Position numbers and translations under genes: made by a program. A stretch of 64,000 nucleotides of DNA from Anthopleura xanthogrammica (Eukaryota; Cnidaria; Anthozoa; Actiniaria; Actiniidae). Under the pieces are notes generated by a model. It worked only from the letters and a program-made list of their open reading frames with translations, ran no database searches and was not told the origin of the DNA. Each line of letters opens with the position of its first letter. The stretch's first letter is position 1. The DNA is taken from the NCBI GenBank assembly GCA_964019055.1, contig OZ025222.1, positions 1,471,501-1,535,500 on the forward strand. Direction: 5' to 3'. Positions 14,401-25,500 of the stretch are shown here, piece by piece.

Positions 14401-17400
14401 GTCTAAACCGCGTTTGTCTTTATTCTCAGAGCTTTGGAAATCCGCGAGAATGCGTACGGTGAAAACCATCATGAAGTTGGACAAACCTTGTTGAGTTATT
14501 CAGCATTCCTACTTTCGTACGACCAACCAGAGAAAGCAGCGGAATGCTCAAAAAGAGCCGCCAAGATTTACGAGGTTTGACCATTTATTGGCCTTTTAAT
14601 ACATCAACCACTTCTTGTTGCCCCGTATTTCATCCGTTTCTAGGTGTTTTGGAAACGCTTGCCTTCGTTTTGGGTTAGCCTCGTCCCCAGGCTACTCATT
14701 ATCAGGTCTTCCAAATCCAAAATGGCGGACGCTTCAGAGTTTACACACGTAGCCTGGCAAAACGCTCGGGGTTATCTTCCAAAACCGTTAAATCTCAATT
14801 AATTCTTTACAAAACTGTTTTTTAGTCGTTTTTCATTGTTTCTCTTGAAACATCCGCACCGTTAAACAAACCCTTAATGCCACACTTAAAATATCTATAA
14901 TTGAATGTTTGAATTTGGTTCTTTAGAACTCGTTGGGCTTGGATCACATCGGCACTCTCAACGCACTGGAAAACGTCGCGTTTGCCTACTTGATTATGAA
15001 GCAACCAGCAGAAGCACATCCTTATTTCAAAAAAGCCGGTACGTTGATCTGTGGTCTATTTTTTATGACCTAATAATACGATTCTTTACATTCACATAAC
15101 TCATTTCTTTTGGGGGTAACCCGTTGAAAAACTGTCAGAAAAATAAACGTTATTAAATCAGGCAGATGCACGTTCAAAACATCAAGAAGTTTTTGCCTCC
15201 ATCACGAAGACTTGAAGTGTTTACAATTTCCAAAACACCCCTAAAAGATACTGGAAGTTTTAAAATGGACGTTTCTTTCAGTGTAGATTCTTAAACCCTA
15301 GGAGATACCATACATAAATTATAAAATAGTCCAATGGTCGAGTCGGCTTAGTATTATCTATAATAATAGGTAGTTGATAAACATGCATTTTCTTATTCGG
15401 TACCCTAAAAGATCCAAAAGCGCCAATTTTAACGTGCATCCCGGCCTGATACTTTTATCCGGGATCCCCCCCCCCCCCCTCTCGGTATTAGACCTCACCT
15501 TCCCTCTTTCAAAATCCTTTTTATTTTAACAATATTCTGTCACTAATACTAGGTGAGAGGAAAGAAGCAACAGACCGCATGGATACATCCGTCCAAAGAC
15601 TAAACGCTGTCATGGGTGACTACTATTTGAATTCCGGTCAAAACGACGAAGCTCGCAAGCTATTTAGTCGGATTGTCAAGGCATCTTTTGCCACGGATCG
15701 GGATTTTGCCGCGTTAGATTACCTAGATTCAGAACTACCCGCTGATGAAAGACCTAAAAGAAAAAGAGAACACACTCTTCCCTATGCCATAGAAAAGTAA
15801 GTTCTTACAACCGTTTTCAAAACTTTGCGACCATCACAGCCCAAGATCTGAAATTTCGGTTTGAATCAGACCGTTGGAAATTTGATCTATGGCTGCCAAG
15901 AAATCCAGACGTTTTGAATAATATAGCCAGTTGTTTGGGTTGCATAATTATGAAAGTGGATAGAAATAACCGTTCTTAGGTTGAGGAAAAAACTGTGTCG
16001 AGTTGGCATTACATTGTGAGACTGTTTTAGAGGACATATTTGAATTCCAAGATGGCGTCTATTTCGTCCCCTAAAACAGTCCCACAATGCATTGCATCGT
16101 AATACCAACTTGACCCAGTTTTTTCCGCAAACTCGGAACGGCTATAATATAAGGCGCAAAGGACTACTTTTAGATTGTCAGGCCCAGTCCTCTCCCATTC
16201 CTTTTTTACCACAGGAGACCCATGACTAATCCGTTATGGGTGCCCTGGTTGTTTTGTTACTTCTCACATTTAAAATCATCTGTAGATTTCCTACAAGTGT
16301 CATGATCCTTGGAAGGATCCAAGAGCTATATTCTAAGAAGGGTGATGCCAAAGAGATGGTACAAGTGCTGAAGAATGGAGAGTTTGGAGTGGAGCACTAT
16401 AATAATGCTTATGAGGCATTCGTTAAACACAATCACAAGAAAGAAGGAATTGCGTTACTTGTTGCTGCTCATGAAAAGTTCCCAGATGACAAGGTAAGAC
16501 ATGCAACTAAGATGCTATGACATAGTTAAAACTACCGTTAGCTTGAATAGACCTTTTTGGCTTGGGTGTAATTTTCCCCCTTTTCAAACCATGTGTCATT
16601 CCCTAGTGCGTGTATCATTTCTTTGCAAATTGTTTCAGGGTTGCGCATTAGAAGACACAGGAATATGGATACATGCTTACAACCCCAAAAAAAAATTTCT
16701 TAATAAAAAATTCGTGAAAGAAACAAACGTAAACATTATGGTTATCAAAGAATCTAGGGAAATGACACGTGGTATGAAATGGGAAAATACAACGCCCAAG
16801 TCGATCGACTATTTCATTTTAATTCAAACTAACTTACTTCTTCCAGATTATAATGTACAACCTAGCCTCAGCCCATGCGGCTTATAAAGATTATACAAGT
16901 GCATCAAGGATCTTTAAAGAACTTCTCAATAAAGATCCAAATGATCTAAGTACTTTAGAATCTTATGCTAACGTCCTTTCGCTAACTGGACGAATCCAAG
17001 AGGGGCGTGACCTGTATAACAAGGCGCTGAAACTAGCTGAGGAAGCGTCTGATGAAACTGCAGTAGATCGGGTAAGCTGATCAGGATATTATTGATAATT
17101 ATCATTAAATTTAATAAGGATAGTATTAGGTTGATAGTGACTCAGTGCGCAATAGTGTTGCAATTAGCTCCAGAATAAGGTGTTACCACATCGCATGGAC
17201 CTCGCGTCCTGTTCGTCCCGTTTAAAAAGATGTTGTTTCAGTAGCGAGACCACTCTTCTTCTATCCTTGTGAGCTGATCGCATCCTCGTTTTAAGTGACC
17301 CTCATCTTTTCCGAAAAAATCAGTCGATGGGGCACTTGGAACAAGGATGGGTTCAATCAGTAAGACTTTGTGTGCACTTTTCTACCTCTCTTCTTGATTT

Positions 17401-17492
17401 TTGCATGTAGTTTTAATATTACATCCTTTTTTTTCTCTGCCTCATTTTTATTTCAGCTGAGCTCCAGGATAAAGTTGTTGAATGAGATGTGA
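2488..17492 (+). CDS. DUF4062-NACHT-TPR STAND protein, nephrocystin-3-like
   Basis: Exons 2488-2505, 3639-3899, 4803-4976, 5115-5258, 5813-6092, 6375-6482, 6755-6975, 7490-7648, 8124-8228, 8641-8708, 8909-8993, 9132-9271, 9591-9702, 9783-9919, 10444-10603, 11250-11345, 11850-12004, 12472-12565, 12837-12989, 13439-13557, 14430-14574, 14927-15038, 15553-15796, 16286-16493, 16847-17071 and 17457-17492 give an uninterrupted 1252-aa frame. The N-terminus (RVFFSSPFGGLEEEREEL, VDLRWGITSE) is DUF4062-like. A P-loop GNGGSGKS (290-297) and Walker B FIIIDALNKVD (Asp389) define the NACHT ATPase. The last third consists of TPR helices. Architecture matches nephrocystin-3 and related TPR/NACHT proteins: nucleotide-switched scaffolds, ciliary or immune in known relatives. 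The first exon encodes only MGRKAE, and its join at 3639 is inferred from phase. Which relative is the true orthologue cannot be settled here. Confidence 0.88.
5307..5672 (+). repeat. (ATGA)n tetranucleotide array in intron
   Basis: Two long ATGA runs (about 5307-5420 and 5497-5672) are separated by ATGG-rich sequence, all within the intron between exons 4 and 5 of the NACHT-TPR gene. The His-Ser-Phe-Ile reading frames on the opposite strand are repeat artefacts. A short GGAA run lies at 6164-6206 in the next intron. Confidence 0.95.
7200..7440. mobile_element. foldback/MITE-like inverted repeat
   Basis: Arms containing TAGCCTGATATAAACAC and its complement (TATCAGGCTATGTAAACAC) flank a loop. 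The outer arms carry ACGTTTTCTATTTGT and its complement. It lies in the intron before exon 8 of the NACHT-TPR gene. No coding capacity. Confidence 0.6.
7787..7962. mobile_element. CACGTG foldback element, copy 1
   Basis: The arms read TCCCATTTTATACCACGTGTCATTCC and, inverted, AATGACACGTGGTTTGAAATGGGA, each centred on CACGTG. The same arms recur at 16546-16810, 41285-41401, 42850-42935, 48062-48210 and 51616-51800, so this is a dispersed MITE-like family. Confidence 0.75.
8364..8490. mobile_element. short foldback element (TAGACCCC family), copy 1
   Basis: Inverted arms contain TAGACCCCTTGCAGCACGTC and its complement around a core with TTTTGCCCTCCAAATTGAGC. Relatives are seen at 18684-18816, 37271-37382 and 38083-38190. 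Confidence 0.65.
9308..9482. mobile_element. short inverted repeat (ACACGGTGCAACATTG family)
   Basis: Arms ACACGGTGCAGCATTGCGCG and its complement face each other. A related partial copy is at about 4610-4700. Both are in introns of the NACHT-TPR gene. Confidence 0.6.
9985..10375. repeat. ACCATACC-rich simple sequence followed by a foldback element
   Basis: Degenerate ACCATA repeats (9985-10160) are followed by an inverted repeat whose arms contain CCATTGTATAACTAGTATAT-like sequence and TGGGATATTCC (about 10185-10365). A fragment of the same element recurs near 27625-27675. Confidence 0.55.
13200..13345. mobile_element. foldback element (CCCTAAAACAGTCC family), copy 1
   Basis: Nearly palindromic: GGTCAAGTTGGCATTGCAGT and its complement form the arms, with CCCCTAAAACAGTCC and GCCATCTTGG inside. 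Copies at about 15980-16140 and 29160-29310 share arms and core. No coding capacity. Confidence 0.75.
15980..16140. mobile_element. foldback element (CCCTAAAACAGTCC family), copy 2
   Basis: Same arms and core as the copy at 13200-13345. It sits in the intron before exon 24 of the NACHT-TPR gene. Confidence 0.7.
16546..16810. mobile_element. CACGTG foldback element, copy 2
   Basis: The outer arms AGACCTTTTTGGCTTGGG... and ...CGCCCAAGTCGATCG are inverted relative to each other, with the CATGTGTCATTCCC and GAAATGACACGTGG inner arms of the family. It lies between exons 24 and 25 of the NACHT-TPR gene. Confidence 0.65.
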
Positions 17493-18009
17493 AGCTGGTC
17501 CGGACATCAAGAATACAATAACTTACATATGTGCTCTTATTAATTAATTTTGTGGAAATACTTGTTTATCGCTTATATACAAACAATGCACCGTGTTGAT
17601 CATTGCCAGTTACAGCCAGTGCTCGCTCAAACTGATAGTTGACCCCGAATTTAGCCAAAAAATTGTATACCAAAAGTTAGTTGTGCATTCCAATGGAGGG
17701 GTTCTGTGGCAGCCATATTGGAGGGCAGGAATAATTGTGGGGAAAAAAAAGCAGCATGGCTGCCCTAAATCTTCTCAATGTCATGTGTTCCAATCATAGG
17801 TATTATTTAATCGAATTCCCTTATTAGTTAACTAATTATAGATTAGGTCAATTATTATCGTTATTTATAGGTATTTATAGATTAGAATCCATTTATGCAC
17901 ATTATAAATGAACTGTTAAAGGGGATATGAGATTCCCTGTAATCAACCAAAAATTCAGCTGAAGATCGATAAAACGTTACAAAGTGAAATTTGCTTTTCG
18001 GTTCTTTTT

Positions 18010-18489
18010 ACATTCTAGTTTTGTCGTATACAAAATTTTTTCCAGATTTTTGCAGCATGATATCACGTCAATATCCCCTTAGCTGCATGGTTATTCATAC
18101 GATTTGTTGTCCTTCTTAAGCCCAATAAAGACAATAAAATAATACTCTCTTCAAATCCACCTGTAGTCATGACCTCTATAACTGGTACATTCTAGTTTTG
18201 TCGGATACGACATTTTTTCCAGATTTTTGCAGCATGACACCACTTCATCAATAACTCCTTAGCTGGTCATTCAAACGAATTGTTATCCTTCTTTAGCCCA
18301 ATAAAGACAATAAAGTAATACTCCTTTCAAATCCACCTGTAGTGATGACCTTTTTACTGGTACATTTACTGAAGAATGCATCGGGATAATATTTTCTTAA
18401 CTGGTTATTTACTCGAATTGTTATCCTTCTTTAGCCCAATAAAGAAATACTGTCTTGGGATCCACCTGTAGTCATGACCTCTTAACTGG
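18010..18489 (+). repeat. tandem repeat, unit about 175 bp, 2.7 copies
   Basis: Three successive blocks begin ACATTCTAGTTTTGTCG (18010, 18187) or ACATTTACTG (18361). Each ends CCACCTGTAG...GACCTC...ACTGGT, and all contain AGCCCAATAAAG. The third is shortened. It lies 3' of the NACHT-TPR gene. Confidence 0.85.
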
Positions 18490-18683
18490 TACATTCCATG
18501 TCTCAGATACACCCGACAAATTGATTTTGATTAGCCATAACAAACAAACGTGACGCATACTCAGTATGTTACGCAAAAGAACTGATAAAATTTGAATGAA
18601 TTGGATATTTTTAGACAAAAGTCTTACCATATTTGGCTATGTGTTACCTTGTAAAACGAAAATAGCTGTCAAATTGATATAGA

Positions 18684-18816
18684 CCCCTTTCACCTGACGT
18701 CAAAGCAGCTCTATTTGGAGGACAAAACAAAAGAATTTCAATCTCCTGAGAAATGGACCCTATTGTTTTTTCCTCCAAATTGAGCTGCATTCCGACGTGC
18801 TGCAAGAGGTCTATAG
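18684..18816. mobile_element. short foldback element (TAGACCCC family), copy 2
   Basis: Begins ATAGACCCCTTTCACCTGAC and ends GCTGCAAGAGGTCTATAG, with the family's TTTCCTCCAAATTGAGCTGC core. Confidence 0.65.
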
Positions 18817-19522
18817 TTAAGATTCAGTAATGAGAGTAACGAATGTAAAACTTAATCATATTGAAAACATACCTTTTCAACAAAACCTTTTCAGAACAAT
18901 TGATTTTTCCATAGGTTCAGTTGTTGTGAACGTGACTCTTAAAAAAAGGTTGAAAACCGATGACGTCATTGTCACGTGATCGTACAGTTTAGAGATCTTA
19001 GCATGATGATACTAAGTACAAAGGGAAAGGAGATAATCCGACTCATCACAAGCTAAGTGATAAACATCGGGAAGCTTGTCCACACCACAGCGCGTCATAT
19101 TCTAAGTGACTGTACAATGACTGGGTGTGCCCATACTCGAGATCATAGGCATTCAATTTCAAGCAGGGAATACGCTATTTTATTTCAATTTTTTCTGCCC
19201 GAAAGAGAACTTAAACATGGCTTCCTATTTAGCAATTCTGCACAATAGGGTTCATTTTGAGTGGGTATATATTCCCACAAATTGATAATGTGTCGGATTG
19301 CGATATTATTACTGACAGACGAACTTTTCTATGGGCGTAATCACATTAAATAAGTTAAATTATGCAAGTATTTAGCTTATGAAGTGACGCGCAGCTAAGG
19401 TCACGGCAGTTCAACATTCATTCATAAGAAAGGCTGTGTTTTCTGTCTTTCAGTATCAGTCGTCTTCTTACGGAGAGTCATTTTGCGAGTCTCTGTGATA
19501 CGTTTCTTATACAGATCTCAAA

Positions 19523-22500
19523 ATGAGTGGCCATCATTACAGATTTGCTGAACATGAAAACTTCTGTTCTGCGATCAAAAGTGGTTTCCTCCCGACCATC
19601 GTAGAGCACCTCAAAAAACCGGTACGAGAGCTTTTAACACATAATACTCAAAAACTAGTTAGTAATGGCTCGTATTTTAGGACGCACTTTGGGAGCTGTA
19701 TAAAAGTCTGTTGGTTGCACGGCTTTTTCCAACTCTTTTCTTCACGATACTTAGTCACACATTAAGGTTTTTTATCCCAAAAACTGAATAACAGATATTG
19801 TAACGATTTTGACTTGTGATCAACGTCTCAGTTAGACTCCTAATGGGACTACTTTTAATTCCCTGTTAAGAATGTTTTAACCAACACGCGCATGTGAATC
19901 ATAAAAGGAATTTTGCCAACGTTTATATTTTTGGACTGTAATTCGTTATAAAAATTTTAAGTTGATTCTAAAATCAAAGGCCATATTTGATCTTGTAGGA
20001 TTTTTCATAATATTTGAAAAAGTATCTATTGGTATTCATTTAATCAAAAACTGGTAAAATTGCTGGTCATTTAGCGAGATGCATTTAGCCTAAGGAAACA
20101 GACGTTCTTTCGCTCCTTGTCCCCCCGCGAAAGGACGTCTCAGGCTACTAGTCATTTTATTCCGACATTTTCGAGCTTTTTATTAACGACCATCTATGGC
20201 CAAATAACAATTCTGTTGTGAGACAGGCTAGAGTATATATCAAAATTAAAAGAATTCTAACACATCACCTTAAATCACTGCCTAAAGCCTACTCTGATAT
20301 TTAATTTGATATTTGTAATCAATGTCGGTAAAAAGTAGTAGTAATTTATTGATTTGATTTTTCAATTTATTTTCCACATATCAAAGGGTTCAGAAGTAAA
20401 CATGTTAATCGATGCCGGCCGAAATGCTTTACACATAGCAGCAGAAGCCAAGAGAGAAAACGTCCTGAGGTATCTACTACAACATGGCGCCAACCCTGTG
20501 GTAAGCAACTATTATAATCACTATATATAGTACATATACATATATATCAATTAATCACCCTCCAAATATACAACAAAGCTGGACTAGTATGAAATGTCAG
20601 TGATGAACCCTGACCCATCGTATACAGTGTACCCATATTCATATTACAGCGTATGTGAATAACTTGAGATTATTAGGACACTAGTCGCACACTAGGACAT
20701 TAGTTCAGCAGTATAATAATTCTAGGTCTCGTTGAAAGTAAGGCTAGCAGTATTAATAGTAATAACTACAATGATCCTTTTCTATTATAGATCTTAACAA
20801 TGCATTCGAAGTCCAAAACAAAAGGTGTCTTTTTTACGTGACCTTGTCTAGTAGACACTACAATTATTTTTCTGAACTACTTCTGCGCTCGATATTCTTC
20901 GTTCCATGCTGGAACCCTTTAAAAAATCTCTCAAAAAAGCATCTATAACCATTGATTAGTGTTCATTGATGTATAAATTTATAATACATGCATATAATCT
21001 TGTCGAAATTCAAACAGATACCGATCCTGAGACGTATGTTTGGCGTGTTGAGGCAGTTTGTCAACATGCAGTATACATACATATATACTAATTGTTTAAA
21101 GTGCCACTACGATGAAAATCGTTGTCTTCTGATTAAACTAATTTTTGCATAAATTGAAATTATATACCCCCAATTCTTGCTCGTAAAAGCCGTTTTTCTT
21201 TAGCTGGACCAGAAGTACCAAAAAATTGGACTTAAAAACGCGAATTTGGCATCCGCCATTGCTCCCGAGTGTTCCAAGTGTTTCTAGTGAGCCCGCGACA
21301 GGCCGCTGACCCGTGACGTCAGTTTCTCAACACATTGCTTCCCGAAGGTTCAGGTTTACTTGTTTACTATGGGTGTTGTGAGGTATATTACGGATAAATA
21401 TTTGGTTTTCTGTAATGGAAAATTCGCCTGTGGATAGTCTGTCGGACTCAGACGAAAGCTTCCACTCTGCTAGCGAGTTTTGTGTTTATGAAGTGGATTT
21501 AGATCCCATTGCAAACGAGAACGAAGCAGAAGAATACTCGATGGAAGTAGAACGTGAGAACGAACAAGAGGAAGCACTTTTAAGACGTTTTTCTGGGGAA
21601 TTAGAGATTTTTGAGTGGTAAGTACTGGACGTTTACGCTTTGTTTTACTGTAAAAGTATAAAAGGCTATAAAAGACTATAAAATGTTACCCACGATTTCG
21701 ACTTAAAGTCAATCTCCATTTTTCTCGTAGGTGCAAGTGTGGCAAATGCTCGTTAGAATTTGTTATAACACACGAAGAATGTAGGTGCTGTATGGAATAC
21801 GATAGATGTAGAGAAAAGATGCAAGAAATCGATCAAGAGGAGGATTGCATAACTGACCACGAAGCCTTCAGCAGTGTTTGTCTCGACCGCTGGGTTCTCG
21901 AGGTTGCAGGGGTTGGTTTGAAGACAAAAGCTAAGAAATCTTATTCTTCAGCTTTAGGACGAGGAAACCCTGCTAATTCTAAGTAAGTGCAGTGTTATTT
22001 GTCTCTTTTTTAGCATTTAGAATACAAGAGAATAGTAGCAAAATATGAAAAAAGGGGCTCAGACCCCTAGCCCCTCCCCTCCCCACGACCCTGTTATTGT
22101 CCGGGTATTGTTCATGGTAATTCATGTCATCCCTTGTGATCTCCTTGTTTTATGATGAAGCATTATGAAAAGGAATTATATTAGCTAATTTTTTGGCAAC
22201 TAGAGTGTAATTTTACATGTTTGAAAATTGTAATTATTGCTAAATTGAGAAATAATTGAAGTTGATGTTTATTTTGTTTTCAACCTGCAGGTATTTCAGG
22301 GCTGTTTCATACAGACAATTTGTTAGGTTTGTGTGGGAATACATTGGAGCAGCAAATCGCATTCCTCTACCATGTTGTGTATACAACAAGATACGAGAGG
22401 CCTTTCCCAGTGCAGATAACTTATATAAAGGTTATGAAGAAGATGATGATGATGAAGAAGATGATGACGATGAAGAAGATGATGATTATGATGATTATGA

Positions 22501-25500
22501 TGATGATGAAGGCAACACTTAACAAATATATGTGACCATAAGATCAATTACCTGAAAGTTTAGTAATGGTATGAATTATAATTTATGATGAAATCAATTT
22601 TTAAATATATTTTGACATGGTTTTCTAGATCTAAACAAATTATTTTTACAACTCAACAATGAGAAACTACAAACATTATACCTCTTTCAAAAAAGATTGT
22701 CATCACCAAAGACAAAAGATGAGAGACAACAGCTGGTCATACGAGGTGGAAATTAATAATGATTGTCCACTTATTGCAAATAACCAAGGCCTTTAAAGTA
22801 GTTTTTGGGCTTTATACAACTCTGGATCTCATTTACTCAAGAACAGCAGATGAAAAAGTCATCCCAGAAAATTTGTATTCTTGAATATTCAGATGAGTTA
22901 TCACTTATTACCTTTGGTCTTTGACAATTATATTCTCTTTTGATATTGGTATATAAAAATCATATTTCTACATCAGTTGTTAGAATTGCTACATTGTCCT
23001 TTTTTATGACCCTTTAGTGGTTTGCCACACTTCCTACAATGTGGTGCCTTTCGACTTTTGCCAGTTCGGCCAGCATTGGATATCAGAGCTTGCAGTTCTG
23101 TTTCTGTCAAAAGTAAGAGACTTTTTTGGATAATAGCACTTTATACTTATGAGGAATTTCAATGTCATTTAGAATGTTCCAGTTTATGAGATGGAATGAC
23201 AAACTTTAAATTAATAGAGGATTAAGTACAACACTTGAATATTGTGAACTGCAAAATTTATAATACTTAAAATTTTAAAATCTTGAAATGATTTGTCAAT
23301 AATTATAAGTTAGTTACCTGAACATGTTGGAGAACAAATGATAGTTTCCTTTTGTTTTCTAGAAATATATTTCTGCTTTGCCTCTTCTTTTCCTTGTTTG
23401 TCAGTTAACATACTTTGCATGGGTTCAGGAACTTCATTTTGTAATTCTGTTGATATTTGTTTGAATTCTGCTCTTGGTGTACTTACTAAAGTTTCATATA
23501 TTTCAGCAACATAATCTGTTAAAATGAGGAAATCTTACACAACATGTTTCAGGTTCAGGTTGATTAGTACATGTATCTTCTGTTTCTTGTGAAACTTCAC
23601 TGGACAATACCATATTTACTGGTGCTTCCTTTAAGTATAAAAAAAATGTTAGTTTATTTTATTGCTTATATAACCAGTATGAGTTAAATACTCAGTAGCT
23701 AACAACCACTGCACTTAATACTCACACAACTTGTTTCAGTTCCAACCTGGTTTTTATATTCCATTGATGAACTGTCAGTGAGTGTTGAGCTAACTGGTGT
23801 TCCCTGTAAGTCCATAAAAATATGGTTTTTTTTAAATTCTTGAATACTTTCAATATTTGTTCAGAGATATACTAACACAAGTAGGAAGGTTGCAGTCATC
23901 AACTGTCGAATCTGTATGCACTGTTGTCATATTATGAACAGAAACAGGACTAGGAGGACAAGGATCAAAAATAGTCTGATCTGGATCTTGACTTGAGCTC
24001 TACAAAATAATATAATTCATGGTAAGAAAAATAACAGCAAATGTGCTCTTACAGTCTCTGTACTGTAAATAATCTAAGCATTACAAAAACTACAGAATGT
24101 GTGTTTTTCTTCACTTGCTTACCATATTGTCTTCTGGGGTTGATCGTACAGGTACATTGTCCTCTACCATCATTTCTTTCAAAATCTTGGGACCGAAAAA
24201 AATGTTTTTTTTACTTTTCGGATAATATGAAATCAAATTATTTTAAGTCCTTTCTTTAAAAATAGATATATTCATTTTGAGTTATTTGTTGATAATATTT
24301 CGTGTACTTAGAAAATTTTATTTTCTTCCGTGTAAATGCGCGCGAACCGTAGTAATAATGCGGGAACATTGAAACTCTCACCTGACGTCGTGACCGAGCA
24401 TCCAAGGATTTTTCGTCTTTTTTCCAAATAGTGGGCACGGATCCAGGTAGTAGCCAGCGCCGATAGCCTTCGAGGTGCATTTTCCTTTCGAAAAACTTCG
24501 ATTCAAAGTGATCGGAACAAACCATGAATCTTCCTGTGGGGTTGAAATTTGCACGGTGTAGACGTACAAACCTGACCCATTTATCTCGCTCGGACTTTCC
24601 CAAAGGGCTTGAATGCAAAGAAATTCCTTCCGATGGCTTGGAGGTGTTGCTGCAGTGTTGCACAACACACCGACTTCCAGGCATAATGTTTTAGTCGATT
24701 AAAAATAAATTTAAACTCGGAAATAAACTATAACAATCCCTGTGTTTATATACGAAAAAGTAGCCATGTGAAAATTTGTGTTGAGAAACTGACGTCACAT
24801 CCGCTGATACATTAGTTACCAAGCTTCTCTCTGCCAGGAGCATGCTAAATTAATGGCGGCGAAAAAATATGGACACATTTCGTCTTATAAAACCTTTTTA
24901 TTGCTCGAATATGACAAAAATTTATAGCTTCATGTATTTGACAATCCTTGAAGTATTAGAAAATGCAAAAACATGCAAGGTCGTAAATTTCGTCGTAGTG
25001 GCACTTTAAGATGTCTTGCGTTAATTGGTTTTTATGACGTTAATACCTACTTATTGGTTGTGTACTGTAGAGACATGTGAAAGGAATAAAAAATACGAAT
25101 GCTTAATCAAACCGCTTTGTTGGGTCGTGTAAGTCAATTTGACAGTCAAAATTCCATTAATCGGTCACCCTAGAGATTTTGACAACTGTCCACTAAATAT
25201 GGGTTGACTTTATCTGCATACTACAGTAAAACATCAACAGCGGCCACCCCCGGCACGGAAAATCCAACCGCTTTGTTGCGTCGCGTAAGCCAATATGACA
25301 GTCAAAATTCCATTAATCGGTCACCCTAGAGATTTTGACAACTAGACACTAAATATGGGTTGACTTTATCTGCATACTACAGTAAAACATCAATAAGCAA
25401 CCACCCCCCGGCACGGAAAATCCAACCGCTTTGTTGGGTCGTGTAAGTCAATTTGACAGTCAAAATTCCATTTATCGGTCACCCTAGAGATTTTGACAAC

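Larger units (their letters stand above)
17493..19522. other. intergenic interval, repeat-rich
   Basis: It holds the 3' region of the NACHT-TPR gene, a tandem repeat at about 18010-18489, a short foldback element at 18684-18816 and the probable promoter of the ankyrin gene. A TGACGTCA lies near 18960. No additional coding exon is supported. Confidence 0.6.
21100..25005. mobile_element. TTAA-flanked TIR element carrying ballast-domain and THAP genes
   Basis: The left end AGTGCCACTACGATGAAAAT and the right end ATTTCGTCGTAGTGGCACT are inverted repeats, directly flanked by TTAA at 21096-21099 and 25006-25009. This is the hallmark of a cut-and-paste DNA transposon with TTAA targets, as in the piggyBac and Kolobok groups. 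Some Kolobok transposases contain THAP domains. Inside, two spliced genes converge: one at 21415-22522 (+) and one at 22973-24684 (-). Their start codons lie 315 and 321 bases from the respective ends, and both subterminal regions carry GTGACGTCAGTTTCTCAACA in inverted orientation. I see no DDE-type catalytic protein. The element is either non-autonomous or a mobilised two-gene module. It lies in the third intron of the ankyrin gene. Confidence 0.85.

Noticed and set aside
16501..16887. 128-codon open frame
   Set aside because: Runs through a CACGTG foldback element and into the first codons of a real exon in the wrong frame.
21415..22522. Complete P2X receptor gene
   Set aside because: Only the cytoplasmic ballast-type domain is encoded; there are no transmembrane helices or ATP-binding ectodomain nearby in either strand.
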